A stretch of 64,000 bases of DNA from Microstegium vimineum (Eukaryota > Streptophyta > Magnoliopsida > Poales > Poaceae): the NCBI GenBank assembly GCA_022036555.1, contig CM039141.1, positions 717,773 to 781,772 on the forward strand. Reading direction: 5' to 3'. A program made the translations under genes and the position numbers. The notes beneath the pieces were generated by a model that saw only the letters and a program-made list of their open reading frames with translations, was not told where the DNA came from and did not search any database. This document shows, one piece after another, positions 56,797 to 64,000 of the stretch; the first letter of the stretch is position 1, and each line of letters opens with the position of its first letter.

Positions 56797-57378
56797 GACA
56801 CAAAAAGGCCACCAGTCCAGCACCGGTCCTGCGGTTCACCACCCAACGGCTCGCTGGATGGACTGGATGACCAGATGATGACTCACCCGGTGTACTGCTG
56901 CTCAAAAGCTTCCTCATCTCCTGTAGCTGAATTTGGCAACTAGTAAATGCCTGCCTGGCCTCTCTTTCTCGCTGAAAAGTGGGGCCTTCTCTGCGTTGTT
57001 GTTGGATTCCTCACCCCCGCGTGAAAACCGTGTTTACCTACCGTAAGTATGATCTGGTGGTGAAGAAAACAAACTTTGGCAGGTTTTGATAATATAGCCG
57101 TTTGATACCACCTGGGTATGAGTGTACTGGCAGATTTGGTCCAGTGAGATGGAGAAGGATTAGTGGTGGAGCACAGTTCGTGATGGTGTCATTACCCCCA
57201 ACGTCTTTCTGCATTATTAGCTGTGTACTACTCAATGGAGGATACTCCAACCAAATGTGAACTTGTGAAGGGTTACTGACTTGTAGTTTCAGTATCTAGG
57301 AGAGGAGATTACTGTTGCTTGTCATTTGTCAATCCGTCTCCGGCTGGAAAAATTCAGAGAACGACAGCGTCAGAGCTA

Positions 57379-57405
57379 TTTCTTTCTTTCTTTCTTTCTT
57401 TCCTT
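57379..57405. repeat. (CTTT)n microsatellite
   Basis: Five or more CTTT units followed by CCTT units. Confidence 0.9.
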
Positions 57406-57900
57406 CCTTGTTTTCAGAGAACCAGAGACCACCCTGCTTGCTGAAGAGTCACCGGGCCGGACCAGACCAAGAGAACCTGTAGAATTTCCTTTTGCCGACA
57501 CGAATGACAAATTTCCTTATATGCAGTACATTATGCGTCTTTTCAATACATGATGAGGAAATTTGATTCTTTTCTCTGCAGAATTTCTAGATGTTCTCGT
57601 TTCACATCCATTCACCCACCAGACCAGTGGGCGTAGACACACGCGTGAGCCCGACGCGACTCTGCCTTCCCTGCATGATTCCCGCGCAAATTTCTGGTAC
57701 GCTGGCCGCTGGGATGAGTCATGGCCGGCCTTGTAATCTTCTGCACTTTCTGGTACACTAGAAAACACACGGCTTTACTTTGAATCATGGTCGCTTTGTC
57801 CCTTTTGTTTTTTTTTTTGGTCTCCACTGTATTGATCTACGTGCCACTCCTACACTGGCTTGCTTAGGAAACGTTGTGCAGCTTCTAAGCACAGTGCTTA

Positions 57901-58142
57901 AGGCCATCCGCAGCAGTTACTTCAAATAGCTAGCTTACGTGGAGGCAAAATTAATTAAGAAAGGGTTCAAATCTGCATGTCCTGAAAGCACGGGAGAGTC
58001 AGAGACCCAGAAAACTTCGATACGTGTGCGAGACTAGCGCTTGGGGTCTCGCTAGCAAGATTATTTTTCCGGTTCTCTTACTGCCACGTCGGATCGATTT
58101 TACATGCTAGCCGGCGACTTCGACAGTCCATTGCGGACGCCC
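57901..58142. mobile_element. Possible Tourist-like MITE
   Basis: Left end AGGCCATCCGCAG and right end CATTGCGGACGCCC are imperfect inverted repeats. TTA lies just outside each end (57898-57900 and 58143-58145). The match is weak, so the call is tentative. Confidence 0.4.
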
Positions 58143-58373
58143 TTAGTGATTTCACATGTTGAAAGGGACAGCAGCAACCGGCAAGTGTGTTGCACTGAAT
58201 TGTATTATCCACACCTGATCATTCGCTGCATTTCCAGTGCATCGGTTTCAGAAATGGCAGTGTAAAGGAAAACCCGTTCCTTCATCATTGGAAAGCTGCT
58301 TCTGCTGCATTTCTATCTATTCAATGGATCGATTCCGATGAGCAAGCACATCCTGATAAGAATGTTCCCACCG

Positions 58374-58538
58374 ATCATCTGCATCAGGCTGCGTGTTTGA
58401 GCGGTCTGCGCTCTGGTTTTGGCCGGCGTTGGCTACTCGCCAACTCCGCTCATAACTTTGTAACATCTGTTTACATATCCTCTTAATGAAAAACGGACTG
58501 AACACCCGATCGAGAAAAAAAAAATCATCTGCATCAGG
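58374..58538 (+). mobile_element. LINE 3' tail insertion with 15-bp target-site duplication
   Basis: ATCATCTGCATCAGG occurs at 58374-58388 and again at 58524-58538. Between them lie 135 bp ending TTAATGAAAAACGG, then CGATCGAG and about ten A residues. This is what a severely 5'-truncated L1-type LINE leaves: poly-A tail and long target-site duplication. It is non-coding. Confidence 0.85.
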
Positions 58539-58847
58539 GTCACCATCTTTTCAACCGTTTGGAATGTCCAAAGTTCCTCTGTCCTGACCCTTCTGCATAC
58601 TAGTACTACAGTAGTAGTTTGTTGCAATGCAATTGCCAACTCTGAACCGTTTGGAGTGAAGTCTGAAGAACCATCTTGGTTTCACTCTCAACTCTCAACC
58701 ACTGCGTCGAACAAAAACCTCTGGAGTAACGTTGGTGGCGCAAGCAGTTTCACTTTACTCATCTCGTTCTCCACAAGGCTGAGGAGGCTGAGTGAGCCGT
58801 TTCTGCTTGCTCTGCCATTACTGTTCCAGCTAGTTTTTATCAGTGGG

Positions 58848-59107
58848 AGTAGGTGAGATTTGTCTTGTACTACTAGCCTGTAACTGTAAATGAGGTCTCC
58901 ATGGCTGGTCAATGACTGATGACTCACTGCTCCTGCTATGTGTCCTGTGCTTGAACGTTGGGAAAGGTACGACACGACGCGCAGTAATGGTAAACCTGAC
59001 TGTCGCCGTGTGATTAGGTGAAAGCTAGCTTTGGTTAGCAATCCAGCTGGGCATGGGCCAACAACAACTCTCTTGATGCAAGAGAATAGTCTGCTCCAGT
59101 CTGTTTG
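58848..59107. repeat. Diverged non-coding repeat, copy 1
   Basis: Contains GTGAGATTTGTCTTGTAC, TGTAACTGTAAATGAGGTC, ATGTGTCCTGTG, GAACGTTGGGAAA, TTGGTTAGCAATCC and ACAACAACTCTC in this order. The same words in the same order occur in copy 2. Function unknown. Confidence 0.7.
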
Positions 59108-59269
59108 CAATGCTTGGAATTATTCTAATTAATTATACAGCTATGAATTACTGGACCATAAAAAATTCATTACAATTGAACCATAAAAATTGCAGCTATA
59201 AATTATTCTAATGAATTATACAAAAAGATCTAAAATTGTAGAAAAAAAACTTTGTACTAAATATATTAT

Positions 59270-59395
59270 ATTACATGTTTATTAGTGTAGATATACTCAC
59301 GTGGAGTTCAACAAAAATAGATTTCTATTTTATAATTTTTCTATAATTTACTATAATTTTGAGATTTAACCCAAAATAAATAAAAAAATAAAAAG
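59270..59395. mobile_element. Right-arm fragment of the foldback element
   Basis: GTAGATATACTCACGTGGAG, then TAGATTTCTATTTTATAATT and AAATAAATAAAAAAAT, match the right arm at 54180-54285 in order. The left arm is mostly lost. Confidence 0.55.
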
Positions 59396-59852
59396 ATAAA
59401 ACCTCCTTTAAAACTGCTTATAACCGGGAAAAGAAATAAAACGAATGGTTTTAAAAGTTTAGGGAGGTGGTTTGCTTGATTTTGGAGTTCAGGGAGAAAA
59501 AACTTATTTTCATAAGAGCATTTTTAGCGAACATGACAAAATACATATTTCATTAAGAGGAGGTAGACAATGCTGAACAACCAAACAAGCCACCAACTCT
59601 AGGGAACTAAAGGTTACCTAGACGAGGAGCAAGATAGATTTATTTATTTATTTTTTATTTTTGTAAGAGTTAAGAGAGGTAATGTGGACTTCGAAACCTT
59701 GCTGTATCCTCGTGACAGAATGGGCTTTACCTATACACTGAACACAATGTCTCTTATACTAGTTGCTCAGGATGAAAGATTTGGAGAATAAAATTTTGTA
59801 CCGGAATGGCTTCATGAAGGTGCCACAAAATCTGCAATTCGTATCAACTGTA

Positions 59853-60075
59853 GCAGAGTGTGACTAGGAGAAATTTGTCGTGTAACCTGTGAATGAAGTC
59901 TTGGCTGATCACTGACTCACTGCGCGTGCCATGTGTCCTGTGAACGTCGGGAAATTAAGGTGGAGCGGGTTGTTACTGCAGTGGCCGGTGTGGTTTGGTG
60001 AAGGTTTTGGTTAGCAATCCCATGGAACAACAACTCTCTGGAAGAGCTTTGCTCTTGTCAGTTTGCAAAGGCAAG
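59853..60075. repeat. Diverged non-coding repeat, copy 2
   Basis: AGAAATTTGTCGTGTAACCT, GAATGAAGTC, CATGTGTCCTGTGAACGTCG, TTTTGGTTAGCAATCC, ACAACAACTCTC and CAGTTTGCAAAG parallel copy 1. Confidence 0.7.
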
Positions 60076-60479
60076 GGAGGGTTTACCAGGACGGTGGTAT
60101 GCAGGTCAGGTAGGATTGCCGATTGCGTCCGTCAGACAAGGCCTGCCCAGTCAAATGCCTTCTCCCTGTGAAAAATTCGGAAGTCTCCAACCCAATGTAG
60201 AACGTGTCCATCTCAAGTTCTCATCCCGTGACATCTTCAGCAACGGCTCAACAACTCCTGGTGTCATACTGTCATCAGAGTGGCGCGTCAATCGTTTCAG
60301 ACTTTCAGTGTTATATATTGATACACAATGCTCTTGCGTGCTAATGTCATTCTCGTTTTCCGAGAAGTCAAATTTTTCAAAATACCGGCAATTATATATT
60401 AAAATATATAAATAGTTATGCTAAGTAATTAGTATCATCAGAAAGATCTTTAAGTCTAGTTTTTTAACAAATTTATTTG

Positions 60480-60578
60480 GAGATATAAATGTTACACGTA
60501 TTTTTTATAAACTTAGTCAAAGTTGAGAAAGTTTGACTGACACGGATCCTATAACGACCTCCTTTTTGGGACGGAGTA
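60480..60578. mobile_element. Stowaway right-end fragment
   Basis: CTTAGTCAAAGTTGAGAAAG, then GACCTCCTTTTTGGGACGGAG followed by TAC, is the right part of a Stowaway copy. I could not find the left end. Confidence 0.5.
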
Positions 60579-61039
60579 CTCCAGAAAAAATCCGGTTCAG
60601 AAGAAACAGAAAGTGCCTGTCTAGTCTAGGTGATGATCAGTCAATCTCAATCAGATAGGTGATGATCAGTCACAGTTTCTGCTACTAGCATTCGTCCACC
60701 ATTCACTCAAAGGCAATGCATTTCGATTCCGATGGGCACACACGCTCTAATCCGGGCACTCGCGCCTGTCTAGTCTAGTCTAGGCGCAGCTATATATCAA
60801 AGTGGAAAGGAACACCATCTCTGCCTGGCTCTCAACTGATTTTAAACAATCTGAACTGTGAAACTACTACAGACTATTCTCCAACAGAAACGGCCGGGTG
60901 AAGTTTTGAAGATGTTTGGAGCCTTGGGCACAGTAACGAAGAGTCGTTTGACGCGTGAAATCTGCACGTACAGGTCGTCAGCCGAGCACTGCAATGACAC
61001 ACCGTCGTTTGGTGGAGGCAGTTTCCTCTCCTGCTTCTT

Positions 61040-61240
61040 CAGTGGGCATAAAGTGGGTGAAATCTGTCGTGTAACCTGTAAATGAGACGTGAATGAGACG
61101 AGATCACAGCTAGTAACGTTTGTTGCGTAATAATGTTTGCCAGCTGCAGGTGTGATTAGATTAGGTGAATTAGTCTGTTTTGACTGGCACCAACAACTCT
61201 GCTTACCTGGGAAAAGAGAGACAAAGGCTCATGATCTCAT
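61040..61240. repeat. Diverged non-coding repeat, copy 3
   Basis: GGTGAAATCTGTCGTGTAAC, TGTAAATGAGACGTG, GTGTGATTAGATTAGGTGAA and CCAACAACTCTGC match parts of copies 1 and 2. The middle part has diverged or been replaced. Confidence 0.55.
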
Positions 61241-62169
61241 CTGCTCTCCTGTCTTGACTCGAGACTCCAGATCGCAATCTTCAACCGCGTCCAGTTCATT
61301 TGACAGCGCTATAAAATGCTTTTCAGCGTGGATCGTTCACCAACTCTTCTTATGTTTTACCATGCACGCCCTCTTTCTTGTTTGCTTCTTTGTTGACCTG
61401 GAAACAATGCATCTGCATTGTTAGTTCCACCTGCGAAGACGGGATTGGTAGGCTTCGGCGTTAAGAATTGGCTGGACGATGTCCTAGAACAATACAGCGA
61501 CGTACGCGTTCGGAGGCATGGAAACTGACAACGCATGTACTGTCTGTTCCAATTAAGTATCAACAGCATATGCTCATCGCATAGTCCGTTAGCTGTCGTG
61601 GTAGTAGTTGTCAGTTGTCACGGCCAGAAAAAAAAAACAGACGCCAATAAAGATTGCAAGTACTACTAGTGGTTGCTGTTGTAGGGACCTGGCACGGTAC
61701 ATTGCACACAGCAAATGTCAAAATGCAGAAATGCAGTGCGGTAGATTCCTCATCAGGAATTCAGAACCACTCGAACTCTGAATGAAACTCATGCATCGCC
61801 CATCGATCTTCGGTCCACATGGACAGGCAAATTAAAGAGTAGATCAGTGAATGAAACTCAGCATCAACTTCCTCGAATGTCTTTCAGAACATCAAACAGA
61901 AGTAGCAGCAGCAACCAGAAACCAGCAAGATGACCGGGCACGATCAGATTCAGACATGGTTATCGACGACACGCTGATGGACAAGGACTAGTTTGTTTAT
62001 ATTATTATTCTTCATTCATTCAGGAACCGACACGAACACAGAAAGACATAGAACGACTCGATCATCAACATGGGAGCGGAGGACGGTGACAGCAGCAAGG
62101 TAGGGTTCCTCCGATCCGGTCGATCCTCTCAACGCCGCGCGCGCTTAGCTTGTTGGATGGCTGCATCAT

Positions 62170-64000
62170 CTCTGCACATGTATACACAGGACAAAAACTA
62201 GTCAATCGGACCATCCGAGGACATAAACTGCCAACGGATCGGAGCATCCGAAGACGGATGTGCTTCTGTACTGTATTTAATGGAACATGCACTTACACCA
62301 GGGCAGGATCTTCCAGCGCTGGTTGTCTCCCTTGGCCCACTCCCAGAGGACGACGGTGGTGCCGTCGTGGACGCCGCCGTGGTCCTTGTCGCCGTGGAAG
62401 GCGTCGAAGTTGAGGTAGATGTTGTTCACCATGCGGATGCAGCGGAAGCCGTGGCCGACGTCGCGGCTCTCAGTCCACAGCACCGACTCGTCCACGTACT
62501 CAGGGTTGTAGGGCAGCAGGCGAACCTGCAGACCGATATGCATGATATGGATGCTATTATTCATGTCGATGCATATGCAAATATATGTCATCAGGAGCAG
62601 TTGAAAGTACTCGTATCATTGCTTGCAATAATCAATAATAATGACGTTACTATGTAGTACTGTACTCCTACTACCATTTACAAGCAAAGTTCGTTCAACA
62701 CCGTGTGACGACGGCCATCGATCGATCAGGAAATCGTGTAGACATATGTAGGAGTAGTGCGTAGTGTAGACAGGTACGTGGCAACAACTACATTGACTGA
62801 CTTAGACAGAAACAGGAGAAAAAAGAAAAAAAATTTGCATTGCACAATCCACAATGCACACGCACGCAAGATTGTTTTTTGTATGCATACATATGCATGG
62901 TTAGTTGAACTGAAAACTGATTCTTTCAACAACAACAACAGCAGAAGGAAAAAAACTGAAAACTGAGAGTGATCGTACGCGCGTACCGGGTGGCTCTGTC
63001 CCAGGGAGTGCTTGATGGCTTCTCCAGTGACCTTGTTCACCAGCGCGAACGCCGGGTACCCTTCCTCGTCCTTGATGCGAGTGCTGTGCCTCATGTCCTT
63101 CACCCAGTGCTATAGTAGGTAGGTACACGAATAATAACCAAACAAACCAACATCACATTTTACTCCGCAGATCAATCAGATCAGATCATCCTACTATAGC
63201 TAGCTGATAGAGCATGGATAGATCTTCTTCTTGCAGCAGTCGTAGTCATAGTCGTACGTACCTGGAAGTCGTCCCTGAGGTTCGTTGGTGCCAGGCACAC
63301 GGTGCCGTTCCTGACTGTGAGGCTGTACCCTTCGCCGGCCTTGGAGAAGACGCGCACGGTGGGTTCAGAAGCGAGCACGCGAGGCAGATTGCCGTACCCC
63401 GGGGCGGTGGGGTTAGCCACCGGCGGGTAGCCGCCGTAGCCAGGCTCGTGCACAGGCGGCGGCGGGGGCGGCGCGTAGCCCCCGCCGTAGCCTGGCGGCG
63501 GGTAGGGCCCTGCAGGTGGGGGCGGCGCGTAGCCCCCGGCAGCAGAATGGCCGCCCGGCGCCTGGGGGCGGTATCCGCCGCCGTAGCCTGGTTCAGTCGG
63601 CGGCGGTGGGTAGTAGGCCCCCCCTGGTGCTGGTGCGCGCGGCAAGGCGTAGGCGTCGTCGCCCCAGGGCAGCACCTTCCAGCTCTGGTTGGGTCCCTTG
63701 GCCCACTCCCAGAGCACGACGGCGGTGCCGTCGTGGACGCCGCCGTGGTCCTTGTCGCCGTGGAAGGCGTCGAAGTTGAGGTGGATGTTGTTGACCATGC
63801 GGATGCAGCGGAAACCCTTGCCGACGTCGTGGCTCTCCGTCCACAGCACCGACTCGTCCAGGTACGACTCCGGGTTGTAGTTGTAGGGCACCAGCTTCAC
63901 CGGATGGGACTGCCCCAGCGAGTGCTTGATGGCGAGGCCGGTGGCCCTGTTGACGAGCGCGAACGCCGGCTGCCCTTCCGCGTCCTTCACCTTGGTGCTG
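62170..64000 (-). CDS. Two-domain EUL lectin with Pro/Gly/Tyr-rich linker, 5' end outside window
   Basis: Exons seen: 63262 to beyond 64000, 62987-63109, 62297-62525 and one starting at 62171. The first visible part covers domain 1 from its middle (AFALVNRATGLAIKHSLGQS to PNQSWKVLPW). A linker of about 100 residues follows, made of PPPP, PGYGGGY and GGYAPPPP-type runs. Domain 2 then starts (VRVFSKAGEGYSLTVRNGTV). Introns interrupt domain 2 after DDFQ and after SLGQSHP, both phase 0. Exon 62297-62525 ends in a lone T before GTAAGT, and the acceptor before 62171 (TGTGCAG, then AGATGATG) completes a TAG, exactly as in the gene at 55381-56692. The long low-complexity linker is likely disordered. 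Start codon and promoter are not in the window. Confidence 0.9.

Larger units (their letters stand above)
56900..58373. other. Intergenic DNA upstream of the two-domain lectin gene
   Basis: Apart from a CTTT microsatellite and a possible Tourist-like unit (both listed separately) I see no gene here. Confidence 0.5.
58539..62160. other. Intergenic DNA between the two two-domain lectin genes
   Basis: No coding gene recognised. It contains three diverged copies of one non-coding segment, an arm of the foldback element and a Stowaway fragment, listed separately. Near 62010 the minus strand has AATGAATGAAG and AATAATAATA, suitable signals for ending the rightmost lectin transcript. Confidence 0.55.

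Noticed and set aside
1..64000. tRNA or rRNA genes
   Set aside because: No cloverleaf-like or rRNA-like sequence was noticed by eye. A tRNAscan-type search was not possible.

Overview
The window is nuclear DNA of a grass (Poaceae). The evidence is GC-rich coding DNA with GT-AG introns, Stowaway and Tourist MITEs, Tat-lineage Ty3/Gypsy LTR retrotransposons of the kind common in cereals, and a cluster of Euonymus-type (EUL, r40-like) lectin genes like those known from rice. A panicoid grass is possible, but the sequence alone does not settle the species.

Layout. Bases 1-11671 are intergenic: AT microsatellites, MITEs and a 5'-truncated LINE on the minus strand. Bases 11672-51021 are one 39.3-kb stack of three nested LTR retrotransposons. 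Element A (11677-51016, minus strand) has a perfect TSD (TGACT) and is about 16 kb once its inserts are removed. Element E1 (23072-46381, plus strand) sits in the reverse-transcriptase region of A with a perfect TSD (TCGGC). Element E2 (28609-41812, plus strand, same family as E1) sits inside E1 without any TSD. Bases 51022-64000 hold three minus-strand EUL lectin genes: a one-domain gene (51534-52148), a two-domain gene (55381-56692) and the 3' part of another two-domain gene with a Pro/Gly/Tyr-rich linker (62170 to beyond the window end). They are separated by MITEs, a LINE tail and diverged non-coding repeats.

All three retrotransposons look like the Tat lineage. A and E2 have two RNase H-like regions between RT and integrase, and all three carry an extra spliced gene in antisense between the pol region and the 3' LTR. 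In A it encodes a protein resembling the plant family named 'putative gypsy type transposon', with a long coiled coil. In E1/E2 it is a five-exon gene for a plant mobile domain (PMD, aminotransferase-like) protein with an NLS-like basic patch and a coiled-coil tail. E2 keeps a full gag-pro-pol set interrupted mainly by TAG codons. E1 has lost the gag core and nearly all of pol, yet its PMD gene has exons 1, 2, 3 and 5 of exactly the same length as in E2.

Most interesting points: the antisense PMD gene kept by a non-autonomous copy; the TSD-less insertion of E2 into exon 5 of E1's gene; a heptamer (TGCCGAT/ATCGGCA) scattered through every part of E1/E2; premature stops that are almost all TAG; and a stop codon split by an intron in both two-domain lectin genes. 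All calls come from reading the sequence and recalled family knowledge; no database search was run.
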